From: Allobosea sp. CRIB-10
GTDB taxonomy: Bacteria; Pseudomonadota; Alphaproteobacteria; Rhizobiales; Beijerinckiaceae
Assembly (NCBI RefSeq): GCF_900112185.1
Contig: NZ_FOKP01000001.1
Span: 124,001 to 188,000 of the forward strand
DNA length: 64,000 bases
Direction of reading: 5' to 3'
In this document: piece by piece, positions 55,559 through 64,000 of the stretch
Numbering within the stretch: position 1 is the first letter of the stretch
Layout: every line of letters starts with the position of its first letter
Notes under the pieces: model-generated
Seen by the model: the letters and a program-made list of their open reading frames with translations, nothing else
What the model was told of the DNA's origin: nothing
Database searches by the model: none
Translations under genes and position numbers: made by a program

Positions 55559-57616
55559 TCACAGGTCGATCAGCTCGCCGGCGAAGGCGGCCCGCTCCTG
55601 AATGAAGAGAAAGCGCGCCTCCGGCTTGTTACCCATCAGCCGCTCGACCGTGTCGGAGGTCTCCTCCTTGGCCTCATGGTCGACCATGACCTTGAGCAGG
55701 ATCCGCTTCTTCGGATCCATGGTCGTCTCCTTGAGCTGGGCCGGCATCATTTCGCCCAGGCCCTTGAAGCGGCTGATCTCCGGCTTCTTGCCCTTGAAGA
55801 CGGTGTCGATCAGCTCGTCCTTATGGGCGTCGTTACGGGCATAGACGCTCTTGCCGCCATGCTGGAGCCGGTAGAGCGGCGGCACGGCGAGATAGAGATG
55901 GCCCTTCTCGATCAGCCGCGGCATCTGGCGCCAGAAGAAGGTCACCAGCAACGAGGCGATATGGGCGCCGTCGACGTCGGCGTCGGTCATCACGATGACC
56001 TTCTCGTAGCGCAGATCGTCCTCGCGGAACTGGCTGCCGATGCCGCAGCCCAGCGCCAGGATCAGGTCGGCGAGTTGCTGGTTGGCGTTGAGCTTGTCGC
56101 GCGTCGCATTGGCGACGTTGAGGATCTTGCCGCGCAGGGGCAGGATCGCCTGGGTCGCCCGGTCACGCGCCTGCTTGGCCGAGCCGCCGGCCGAATCGCC
56201 CTCGACGATGAAGATCTCGGATCCTGCCGCGCCGGCCGAGCTGCAATCGGCCAGCTTGCCGGGTAGCCGGAGCTTGCGCGTCGCGGTCTTGCGCGAGACT
56301 TCCTTCTCCAGCCGCCGGCGCTGGCGCTCCTCCGCCCGGTCGACCGACCAGTCGAGCAGTTTCAGCGCCTGCTGCGGCGAGGCGGCGAGCCAATGGTCGA
56401 AGGCGTCGCGCATCGCGTTCTCGACGATGCGGGCGGCCTCCAGCGTCGCCAGCTTGTCCTTGGTCTGGCCCTGGAACTCCGGCTCGCGGATGAAGACCGA
56501 GAGCATGGCGGCGCAGGTCGCCATCACGTCGTCGGCGGTGACCTGCGCCATGCGCTTGGACTGGCCGATGCGCTCGGCATGGTCGCGCAGGCCGCGCAGC
56601 AGGGCGATGCGCAGGCCCTGCTCATGCGTGCCGCCTTCCGGCGTCGGGATCGTGTTGCAGTAGGAGGAGGAGAACCCGTCCTCGCCGGTCGCGAGCCAGG
56701 CCACCGCCCATTCGAGCGAGCCGTGGCCGCCTTCCTTGGTGATCTTCCCCGAGAAGATCGGCTCGGCGACGAGGTCCTTGCCCTCGATCTCGCGGGCGAG
56801 ATAGTCGCGCAAGCCCCCGGGGAACTTGAACACCGCCTCGGCCGCGACGTCGCCTTCGGGCTGCAAGCGCGAGGGCGCGCAGCGCCAGCGGATCTCGACG
56901 CCGCCGAACAGATAGGCCTTCGAACGGGCCATGCGGAACAGCCGCGCCGGGACGAAATGCGCGCCTTCGCCGAAGATCTGTGCGTCGGGATGGAAACGCA
57001 CGCGGGTGCCGCGCCGGTTCGGCGCCCGGCCGACCGTCTCCAGCGGCCCGAGCGGCAGGCCGCGCGAGAAGCTCTGGCGATAGAGCATCTGGCCGCGCGC
57101 GACCTCGACCTCGACCAGGTCGGAGAGCGCGTTGACGACGGAGACGCCGACGCCGTGCAGGCCGCCCGATGTCTCATAGACCTTGGAGTCGAACTTTCCG
57201 CCGGCGTGCAGGATCGTCATGATCACTTCGAGCGCGGACTTGTCCGGGAATTTCGGATGCGGGTCGATCGGCATGCCGCGGCCATTGTCGGTGACCGCGA
57301 GCGAGCCGTCGGCGAAGAGCTCGACATCGATGAAGCTGGCATGGCCGGCGACGGCCTCGTCCATGGCGTTGTCGATCACCTCGGCGAAGAGATGATGCAG
57401 CGCCCGCTCGTCCGTGCCGCCGATATACATGCCCGGCCGGCGCCGCACCGGCTCCAACCCTTCGAGCACCTCGATGGCGGAGGCATCGTAGCCGGCCTCG
57501 GACGGCGTGCCGCTGCGCGGGGCAGGGCGTGCGGCCGGCTTCGGCGCTGGGGCCGGCGCAGGCGCTTCCGCGCGCGCATCCTTGCCGCCGTCATCGCCGA
57601 AGAGATCGTCCGTCAT
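55559..57616 (-). CDS. parE: DNA topoisomerase IV subunit B
   Basis: 685 residues from the ATG at 57616 (a GTG two codons earlier is possible). GHKL ATPase with EVIDNAMDEAVAGHA, DNGRGMPIDPH, and GGLHGVGVSVVNALS; TOPRIM with EGDSAGGSAKQARDRATQAILPL split over two motifs and DADVDGAHIASLL; C-terminal PAQLKETTMDPKKR. An Ala/Pro-rich N-terminal leader (about 35 residues) precedes the ATPase domain. The 685-residue size and absence of the GyrB insert favour ParE. No parC in the window. Confidence 0.94.
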   Translation of the reverse strand: MTDDLFGDDGGKDARAEAPAPAPAPKPAARPAPRSGTPSEAGYDASAIEVLEGLEPVRRRPGMYIGGTDERALHHLFAEVIDNAMDEAVAGHASFIDVELFADGSLAVTDNGRGMPIDPHPKFPDKSALEVIMTILHAGGKFDSKVYETSGGLHGVGVSVVNALSDLVEVEVARGQMLYRQSFSRGLPLGPLETVGRAPNRRGTRVRFHPDAQIFGEGAHFVPARLFRMARSKAYLFGGVEIRWRCAPSRLQPEGDVAAEAVFKFPGGLRDYLAREIEGKDLVAEPIFSGKITKEGGHGSLEWAVAWLATGEDGFSSSYCNTIPTPEGGTHEQGLRIALLRGLRDHAERIGQSKRMAQVTADDVMATCAAMLSVFIREPEFQGQTKDKLATLEAARIVENAMRDAFDHWLAASPQQALKLLDWSVDRAEERQRRRLEKEVSRKTATRKLRLPGKLADCSSAGAAGSEIFIVEGDSAGGSAKQARDRATQAILPLRGKILNVANATRDKLNANQQLADLILALGCGIGSQFREDDLRYEKVIVMTDADVDGAHIASLLVTFFWRQMPRLIEKGHLYLAVPPLYRLQHGGKSVYARNDAHKDELIDTVFKGKKPEISRFKGLGEMMPAQLKETTMDPKKRILLKVMVDHEAKEETSDTVERLMGNKPEARFLFIQERAAFAGELIDL

Positions 57617-57918
57617 CGTCACCGCACTCGCTGATTCGCTAGGTCCGCAGGATATCGCATCGGCCCGACGCCCGCTTGCCCGAGCCCCTATAGCCCGGCG
57701 CTTCTCCGCAATAAACCGATCGGTCTGCCGCCGAAAGTCAGGATGGACGAGGCCGTCGCTGAACCGTCATCCGGGAATGCCAGAGCGAGCTTGCGGAACC
57801 GCTTCCGCTGCTCGCGGGTTCAGCTGCCGTTAACGGCGGCGGTTTCATCATCGTCACGCGAATCGGGACTGGTTCCGGCCGCGTATTCGGCTAAGCTGGC
57901 TTCAAGGGGGAAGGTCAC

Positions 57919-58119
57919 GTGGCGTCGCGTTCCGCAGTACCGAAGGTCTGTATCGCTGGCCTCGAACGGGCCGCGCGCTTTGCCGGTGAAGCCTTTGCCT
58001 ACGAGGAATGCTCCGGCCTCGAAACGCGACAGGATGCGGAAGCCGCGCAGCTGCGCCGGCTTTGGTGGGCCGCCGCCATCGTCGCGCTGATCGGCCTGGC
58101 GCTCGTCGCCTTGCGTTGA
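57919..58119 (+). CDS. Small protein with C-terminal membrane helix
   Basis: 66 residues from a GTG with GGGGGAAGG upstream. Hydrophilic start, then one C-terminal hydrophobic helix (LWWAAAIVALIGLALVAL) ending in Arg. Lies 61 bases before the glycosyltransferase gene on the same strand. No known family. The 296 bases upstream (57623-57918), after parE, hold no other gene that I can support. Confidence 0.55.
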   Translation: MASRSAVPKVCIAGLERAARFAGEAFAYEECSGLETRQDAEAAQLRRLWWAAAIVALIGLALVALR

Positions 58120-58180
58120 GGCGCCGTCAGCGCTTCCTCAATCTTTGAACGCTAGAAGAGCCTCGGTGGGAGGCTCGTCA

Positions 58181-59398
58181 ATGCGCGTGGTCATCGTCAG
58201 CGATTTCGGCTCGGTCAACGGCGGCGCCGCCAAGGTCGCGATCGAGAGTGCACGCGGGCTTGCCGAGGTCGGCGTCGAGATCGTCTTCGCCTGTGCGATC
58301 GGCCCGGTCTCCGAGCGGCTGGATCACCCGCTGATCAGTGTCGAGCTCTACCCTGGCGAAGAGATCTGGCATGTCGGCAGCAAGGTGGCGGCCGCTCGGC
58401 AGGGCATCTGGAATACTCCTGCCCATACCTTCCTGACCGACCTTCTCGCGCGCCAGCCGCGCGGCGAGACGCTCGTGCACCTGCATCAATGGACCAAGGC
58501 CTTCAGCCCGGCTGCGATCGCGGCTGCCGGCGAAAGTGGCCTGCCCGTCGCGATCACCATGCACGACTATTTCTCCTTCTGCCCGGTGGGCGGCTATTTC
58601 GATTTCAAGGCCGGAGCGCCCTGCCAGCAGACGCCGATGTCGGTCGGCTGCATCACCGCCAATTGCGACCGCGCCTCTTATATTCACAAACTGGTTCGCG
58701 TCGCCCGGCAATGGCGTTCGGATGAGGCGATGCGCAAGCTCCGCGCACCGCTCTTCATCCATGTCAGCGATTTCGCTCGCCGTTTCGCCGAGCCCTTCCT
58801 GCCGAAGCAGGCCCAGCATGCCGTGGTCGAGAACATGATGGAGGCGCAGAAGCGCCGGCCCGTCGACGTGGCGAAGAACCGCCACGCGCTGTTTCTCGGG
58901 CGCTTCACGCAGGAGAAGGCCGGCGACATCCTGGCCCTTGCCGCGCAGGATGCCGGCATGCCCGTGCGTTTCGTCGGCGAGGGACCGCTCGCCGAGCAGA
59001 TCGCCCGTCTCAATCCGCAGGCCGAAATCCGCGGCTGGGTGCCGGCCGAACAGGTCTTCGACGAGATCGCGGCGGCACGCTGCCTCGTGCTGCCCTCGCT
59101 CTGGTACGAGCCGGGCCCGCTGGTGATCGCCGAGGCGCGCTCGCTCGGCGTGCCGGTCGTGCTCTCGCGGACCACTGGCCCTGCGAGCTGGATCGAGGAC
59201 GGCGAAGACGGGATCCTGGTCGAAGGTGGCGACAGGACAGGGTTGGCGAACGCCCTGGGTCGATTGACGGACGACAACGCCGCCGCGCGCATGGGGGCCG
59301 CCGCCTATCGCCGCTATTGGGACGACCCGCTGACGATGCAGCGTCATGTCCGGCGGCTGATCGAGGCCTACCGGCCGGTGCTCACCGCCGCGGCCTGA
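58181..59398 (+). CDS. GT4 family glycosyltransferase
   Basis: 405 residues from the ATG with GGGAGG nine bases upstream. GT-B fold: MRVVIVSDFGSVNGGAAKVA, VHLHQWTKAFSP and the acceptor-side HDYFSFCPVGGYF, then the nucleotide-sugar half with FLGRFTQEKAGDILALA, VGEGPLAEQIA, and the E-x7-E zone PSLWYEPGPLVIAEA. Cytoplasmic transfer of a sugar to a carrier lipid or polysaccharide. Its last 31 bases overlap the end of the convergent acyltransferase gene. Confidence 0.9.
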   Translation: MRVVIVSDFGSVNGGAAKVAIESARGLAEVGVEIVFACAIGPVSERLDHPLISVELYPGEEIWHVGSKVAAARQGIWNTPAHTFLTDLLARQPRGETLVHLHQWTKAFSPAAIAAAGESGLPVAITMHDYFSFCPVGGYFDFKAGAPCQQTPMSVGCITANCDRASYIHKLVRVARQWRSDEAMRKLRAPLFIHVSDFARRFAEPFLPKQAQHAVVENMMEAQKRRPVDVAKNRHALFLGRFTQEKAGDILALAAQDAGMPVRFVGEGPLAEQIARLNPQAEIRGWVPAEQVFDEIAAARCLVLPSLWYEPGPLVIAEARSLGVPVVLSRTTGPASWIEDGEDGILVEGGDRTGLANALGRLTDDNAAARMGAAAYRRYWDDPLTMQRHVRRLIEAYRPVLTAAA

Positions 59399-60522
59399 GG
59401 CGAGACGGTCGCCAGATCTTTCTGCGCCTCCCGCCGACCTTTCGCTTTGCCCTGCAGTAGCCGCGTCATCGGCCGCTCGAACAGCAGGTAGATCGGGATC
59501 GCCGCCAGCGATGCCGCCACGACGCACAGCACGGCATAGACCCAGAGGGGCCAGGCGGGATCGGCGAGCTTCAGCCAGACCTCGCGCAGCGACCGGATGA
59601 CCAGCGGGTGGCTGAGATAGAGCGCATAGGACGCGTCGCCGAGCAGGATCGCGATGCGGGTCGGCGCCAGTCTCGGCAAGCTCGGTCCGAGTGCCGCGGC
59701 GGCGACCAGCATCAGGGCGGGTAGCCCCACCACGAGCGGGCGCATTTCCGCCGCGCTGCCGGAATTCAGCACTGACCCAAAGATCCCCGCCATGGCCAGG
59801 AGCAGCGCCGCCGGCGCGGGCAGGCGCCAGCCGGCCTGGCGAGCCAGCGCCAGATAGCAGCCCATCAGGAATTCCAGGATGATCGGATCGCTCCAGAACA
59901 TCAGCTGGGTCTGCTGGATGTCGAAGGCGAAGCGCGCCGTCACCGCTGCGGCAAACAGCACGCTCAGGACCGCGATCGCTCGCTTCGCGGGCAGGAACAT
60001 CACACCCGCTAGCGCGACGTAGAACAGCATCTCGTAGTTCAGGGTCCAGCCCAGCGCCAGGAGCGGGCGGATTTCCGGCACCGGCGCGCCGATGCGCCAT
60101 TCGGGGATGAAAAGATAGGAGCTGACGATATAGGACAGCGACCCGATGGGGATTGTGAGCAATTGCGGCAGGAGCAGCCCGACGACCAGAAGGAGCGTCG
60201 TCAGCGTCCAGTAGAGCGGCACAATCCGGATCAGCCGGCGGCTCAGGAACTGCCAGGCCGCTCCCGGCTTGGCGAAATCCCTGCCCGAGACATAGACCAT
60301 GATGAAGCCGGAGATGACGAAGAAGACGTCGACGCCGAAGGTCCAGTCCAGGTTGGGGCCAGGCGCCTCGACGCCTCGGCCGGCGGCGACGACCCCGGCA
60401 TCGTGCAGGGCGTGGCCGATGACGACGGTGATCGCCGCGAAGGCCCGGCAGACCTGAAGATTGTCGAGCAGGGGAACGGCGGTCGACGGTATGGCCGTCG
60501 GTGCGTCCTGGCGGAGCGACAT
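59368..60522 (-). CDS. Acyltransferase-3 (OafA/ExoZ-like) membrane protein
   Basis: 384 residues with about ten membrane segments. Opening NLQVCRAFAAITVVIGHALHDAG holds the family His, followed by DVFFVISGFIMVYVSG and RRLIRIVPLYW. Such proteins O-acetylate or otherwise acylate cell-surface sugars. Leftward, eight bases downstream of the FkbM methyltransferase gene (60531), so the two are cotranscribed; 3' end overlaps the glycosyltransferase. Confidence 0.9.
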   Translation of the reverse strand: MSLRQDAPTAIPSTAVPLLDNLQVCRAFAAITVVIGHALHDAGVVAAGRGVEAPGPNLDWTFGVDVFFVISGFIMVYVSGRDFAKPGAAWQFLSRRLIRIVPLYWTLTTLLLVVGLLLPQLLTIPIGSLSYIVSSYLFIPEWRIGAPVPEIRPLLALGWTLNYEMLFYVALAGVMFLPAKRAIAVLSVLFAAAVTARFAFDIQQTQLMFWSDPIILEFLMGCYLALARQAGWRLPAPAALLLAMAGIFGSVLNSGSAAEMRPLVVGLPALMLVAAAALGPSLPRLAPTRIAILLGDASYALYLSHPLVIRSLREVWLKLADPAWPLWVYAVLCVVAASLAAIPIYLLFERPMTRLLQGKAKGRREAQKDLATVSPQAAAVSTGR

Positions 60523-60530
60523 CGGCGCAC

Positions 60531-61469
60531 CTATGGCGAGACTTCAGGCCATTGCTTCGGATCGCGCAGGGCGATCAGGTTGTAGCCTCTGGTGCGATCG
60601 CATTTGTAGGCGTCGAGCTCGTCGGCCTTCGTGATCGTAACCGTGCGATCGTCGAGCAGCAGATGCACGGCAAGCCCGCGCTCCGCGATGATGTGCCGGG
60701 TCAGGGCATGCGCCGGGTCGGAGCCGTGATCCTCGTAGATCACCAGCGCACCCTTGCCGAGCGCCTGCTCCATCCCGGCCAAGGCCTCGCGCTCGACGCC
60801 CTCGACGTCAAGCTTGACCACGAGCCGACGCGCGGCCCAGCTGCGCTGATCCAGCAGATCGTCGATCGAGGTCGAGATCACGATCTCGCCGTTCGAGACT
60901 TCGCCCTCGGCTGCGATGCCTCTGGCCTCATGCGCCTCGGCATTGAGCCTGACCTCGATGCCGGAACGATCGAAAATGGCGCGATGGATGGGCTCGATCT
61001 TGTCCGCATGCGGCGCGGCGTTGGCGGCCAGGCGGGCATAGGTGGAGGCAGAGGCTTCGATCGCGAGGACCGGCTTGCCGCCGCCGGTGCGCGAGGCGAC
61101 GAAGACCGACCAGTAGCCAATATTGGCGCCGCAATCGACGAAGCCATAGTCGACGCCGGCCAGCAGGCGCAGCAGGCGCGCCAGCTCCGGCTCATGGTCG
61201 TAGGAGCGCAGCAACATCCGGTTCCAGTAGGGATCGCTGGCAGGAAAGCTGATCTGCGCGTCGGGGCCGAGCGCGATGGTCGCGGTCCGTCCGCTCCAGG
61301 CGACGCTGCCGACCAGCCGGCAAGCCTTGTAGAGCCCGCGCTGCTGCAGGGGGCGGGAAAGCGCGCCATAGGCATCGAGCGCGCCGACCAGGGTTCGGGT
61401 GCCGAGGCTGCCGGCGACGAGGCGGCCGGCCGAGCGGTCGAAAGCGATGGCGGACGAGGCAGGAGCCAT
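60531..61469 (-). CDS. FkbM family methyltransferase
   Basis: 312 residues. SAM-dependent methyltransferase with FVDCGANIGYWSVFVAS (SAM motif I), VLAIEASASTYARLAANAA, and LVVKLDVEGVEREALAG. FkbM proteins O-methylate polyketides or surface sugars; beside a glycosyltransferase and an acyltransferase a sugar role fits. The N-terminal 70 residues have no clear match. Transcribed leftward behind the glnA terminator. Confidence 0.9.
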   Translation of the reverse strand: MAPASSAIAFDRSAGRLVAGSLGTRTLVGALDAYGALSRPLQQRGLYKACRLVGSVAWSGRTATIALGPDAQISFPASDPYWNRMLLRSYDHEPELARLLRLLAGVDYGFVDCGANIGYWSVFVASRTGGGKPVLAIEASASTYARLAANAAPHADKIEPIHRAIFDRSGIEVRLNAEAHEARGIAAEGEVSNGEIVISTSIDDLLDQRSWAARRLVVKLDVEGVEREALAGMEQALGKGALVIYEDHGSDPAHALTRHIIAERGLAVHLLLDDRTVTITKADELDAYKCDRTRGYNLIALRDPKQWPEVSP

Positions 61470-61571
61470 TGCGGCGCTCCGGAAGCTGACGGATCGCAGA
61501 TTGCTTACTGGGAAAACTCTGCCAGCCGGTAAAGGCGATCACCGAAAACGGCGCCGATGGCGCTAACGAAT

Positions 61572-61597
61572 AAAAAACCGAGGCGTCGCCGCCCCGG
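61572..61597 (-). terminator. Intrinsic terminator of glnA
   Basis: On the minus strand: an 8-bp stem CCGGGGCG / CGCCTCGG (one G-U pair) with loop GCGA followed by TTTTTT. Plus-strand coordinates: hairpin 61578-61597, run of A 61572-61577. It lies 75 bases after the glnA stop and before fkbM. Confidence 0.85.
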
Positions 61598-61641
61598 TTT
61601 GCAAGGTGGACTGCGGATCGCCGCAGTCGGGAGGAAATCCT

Positions 61642-61662
61642 GGCCGAGCCGAAAGCTCGGCC
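61642..61662 (-). terminator. Hairpin directly after the glnA stop
   Basis: Perfect 8-bp stem GGCCGAGC / GCTCGGCC, 10 bases after the glnA stop codon. No T-run, probably an mRNA 3'-end stabiliser or attenuating hairpin before the main terminator. Confidence 0.5.
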
Positions 61663-61671
61663 GGAAAAGGC

Positions 61672-63081
61672 TCAGTAGGAATAGTACATCGTGAACTCGA
61701 CCGGGTGCGGCGTCATCTCGAAGCGCGCCACGTCCTGCATCTTCAGCTCGATATAGCTCTCGATGAAGTCGTCGGTGAAGACGCCGCCGGCCTTGAGGAA
61801 GGCGTTGTCCTTCTTCAGCGCATCCAGCGCCTCGCGCAGCGAGCCGCAGACGGTCGGGATCTTCTTCAGCTCGCGCGGCGGCAGGTCGTACAGGTCCTTG
61901 TCCATCGCCGGGCCCGGATCGATCTTGTTGAGGATGCCGTCGAGGCCGGCCATCGTCAGCGCGGCGAAGGCGAGATAGGGGTTCGCCATCGGATCGGGGA
62001 AGCGGACCTCGACGCGCTTGGCCTTCGGCGAGGTCGTCCACGGAATACGGCAGGAGGCCGAGCGGTTGCGCGCCGAATAGGCGAGCAGAACCGGCGCCTC
62101 ATAGCCCGGGACCAGACGCTTGTAGGAGTTGGTCGACGGGTTGGTGAAGGCGTTCAGCGCCTTGGCGTGCTTGATCACGCCTCCGATGAACCACAGGCAC
62201 TCCTGCGACAGGTCGGCGTACTTGTTGCCGGCGAAGAGCGGCTTGCCACCCTTCCAGATCGACAGGTGGACGTGCATGCCCGAGCCGTTGTCGCCATAGA
62301 CGGGCTTGGGCATGAAAGTCGCGGTCTTGCCGTAGCTCTGGGCGACATTGTGGATGGCGTACTTATAGACCTGCATCTGGTCCGCCATATGCGTCAGCGT
62401 GTCGAACTTCATGCCGAGTTCGTGCTGGGCCGAGGCGACCTCGTGGTGATGCTTCTCGACCTTGACGCCCATCGCCGCCATGGCCGCGAGCATCTCGCCG
62501 CGCATGTCCTGCGCCGAATCCTGCGGCGGGACCGGGAAGTAGCCGCCCTTGATCGCGATACGGTGGCCGAGATTGCCGCCTTCGTATTCGGTCTGGCCGT
62601 TGATCGGCAGCTCGACGCTGTCGAGCTTGAAGCCGGTGTTGTAAGGGTCGGCCGAGAACTTGACGTCGTCGAAGACGAAGAATTCGGCTTCGGGGCCGAC
62701 ATAGACGGTATCGCCGATGCCGGTCGACTTGAGGTACGCCTCGGCCTTCTTGGCCATGCCGCGCGGGTCGCGGCTATAGGGCTCGCCGGTCGCCGGCTCG
62801 AGCACGTCACAGTTGATGACCATGGTCGAGGCCGAGAAGAACGGGTCGATGCAGGCCGTCGACGGGTCGGGCATCAGCAGCATGTCGGACTCGTTGATCG
62901 CCTTCCAGCCGGCGATCGAGGAGCCGTCGAACATCGTGCCTTCGGCGAAAATCTCCTCGTCGATCATCGAGACGTCGAAGGTGACGTGCTGCCACTTGCC
63001 GCGCGGATCGGTGAAGCGGAAGTCGACGTATTTGACGTCATTGTCCTTGATCGCCTTCAGGACCTCTTTGGCGTTCTTCAT
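61672..63081 (-). CDS. glnA: Glutamine synthetase type I
   Basis: 469 residues from the ATG with GGAAG seven bases upstream. Assimilates ammonia: glutamate + NH3 + ATP to glutamine. [28 protein letters not shown], the ATP site [17 protein letters not shown], and [14 protein letters not shown]; the adenylylation Tyr lies in [10 protein letters not shown] near residue 398. So the enzyme should be controlled by GlnE. Downstream of glnB with 179 bases between them containing a palindromic repeat. Confidence 0.97.
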   Translation of the reverse strand: MKNAKEVLKAIKDNDVKYVDFRFTDPRGKWQHVTFDVSMIDEEIFAEGTMFDGSSIAGWKAINESDMLLMPDPSTACIDPFFSASTMVINCDVLEPATGEPYSRDPRGMAKKAEAYLKSTGIGDTVYVGPEAEFFVFDDVKFSADPYNTGFKLDSVELPINGQTEYEGGNLGHRIAIKGGYFPVPPQDSAQDMRGEMLAAMAAMGVKVEKHHHEVASAQHELGMKFDTLTHMADQMQVYKYAIHNVAQSYGKTATFMPKPVYGDNGSGMHVHLSIWKGGKPLFAGNKYADLSQECLWFIGGVIKHAKALNAFTNPSTNSYKRLVPGYEAPVLLAYSARNRSASCRIPWTTSPKAKRVEVRFPDPMANPYLAFAALTMAGLDGILNKIDPGPAMDKDLYDLPPRELKKIPTVCGSLREALDALKKDNAFLKAGGVFTDDFIESYIELKMQDVARFEMTPHPVEFTMYYSY

Positions 63082-63192
63082 CTCACGACTTCCTTTGTCG
63101 ACTGCTAGGGTCTCACGACAGACGTTGCCTGCGGGGCTCCGCCGGCGCACGCATTCCTAGATCACGGTGAACGTGATCGATTCCAAAGTTCA

Positions 63193-63240
63193 GAGCGGGG
63201 TCGATGCGAAAAACCGGTGTCCACTTTTCGCATCCCGCTC
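63193..63240. repeat. Palindromic repeat between glnB and glnA
   Basis: Arms GAGCGGG-GTCG-ATGCGAAAA (63193-63212) and TTTTCGCATCCCGCTC (63225-63240) pair, with a four-base bulge in the left arm and centre ACCGGTGTCCAC. A common intergenic element of Rhizobiales; it may act as an mRNA hairpin that changes glnB/glnA ratios. Confidence 0.65.
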
Positions 63241-63260
63241 TGGGGTAGTGGGAATAATCC

Positions 63261-64000
<740 letters not shown>

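Noticed and set aside
58178..60100. 640-codon minus-strand frame crossing the glycosyltransferase
   Set aside because: Runs antisense to GT4 and in a shifted frame through the acyltransferase; no motif.

Overview
This is a 64-kb chromosomal window of a high-GC Gram-negative bacterium. Gene content (DUF1127 and DUF2778 proteins, an assimilatory APS reductase, a PyrB/pseudo-PyrC pair, sigma-EcfG-type promoters, MucR-free REP-like intergenic palindromes) points to Alphaproteobacteria, order Hyphomicrobiales, probably a Bosea-like soil or plant-associated organism. The genus is an inference; the order is fairly safe. I see no rRNA, tRNA, CRISPR array, transposase or phage gene, so the window looks like stable chromosome with several accessory catabolic clusters.

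Layout. 1-3600: the 3' end of clpV (type VI secretion) followed on the same strand by two cell-wall hydrolases (NlpC/P60-like and membrane-anchored M23). 3600-4420: a REP-like repeat, a SnoaL-like protein and a small protein behind a sigma-EcfG-type promoter. 4736-8021: cysH-cysD-cysN, sulfate assimilation through APS reductase; CysN carries a membrane-type C-terminal extension instead of APS kinase. 8078-8719: EF-hand protein. 8827-16848: a divergent aerobic 2-aminobenzoate (anthranilate) CoA-dependent degradation cluster: SDR, MarR, enoyl-CoA hydratase, acyl-CoA dehydrogenase, CoA ligase and RidA leftward, and the monooxygenase/reductase fusion rightward, with one copy of a related AT-rich palindrome before each arm. 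17094-22043: VOC dioxygenase-like protein, DUF2778 protein, small exported protein and a chemoreceptor. 22128-30220: topA, panB, pyrB, a small membrane protein, pyrC-like gene, plsY and dprA. 30238-32562: small poorly known proteins and ruvX.

32612-39901: a cluster that I read as 3-sulfolactate catabolism: a TctC-type binding protein and GntR regulator leftward; suyA-suyB (sulfolactate sulfo-lyase, easily mistaken for altronate dehydratase), a GNAT protein, a SuyZ/YeiH-type anion exporter, an SlcC-like 2-hydroxyacid dehydrogenase and a ComC-like LDH2 dehydrogenase rightward. Two stereo-opposite dehydrogenases would interconvert S- and R-sulfolactate, SuyAB would cleave the R form to pyruvate and sulfite, and the exporter would remove the sulfur anion. 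A perfect 14-bp palindrome lies between the divergent arms.

40029-64000: a lipoprotein, adenine deaminase, an MBL-fold hydrolase, gatC-gatA, PhzF-like, MmcQ/YjbR-like and DUF1127 proteins, a winged-helix/TPR regulator, a GFA protein, an LDH2 dehydrogenase, a SufA/ErpA-like protein, a GGDEF protein, RhlE helicase, an alpha/beta hydrolase, a LysR regulator, parE, a short surface-sugar group (GT4 glycosyltransferase, acyltransferase-3, FkbM methyltransferase), glnA-glnB with a terminator and candidate NtrC/sigma-54 sites, and the start of NAD(P)HX epimerase at the right edge.
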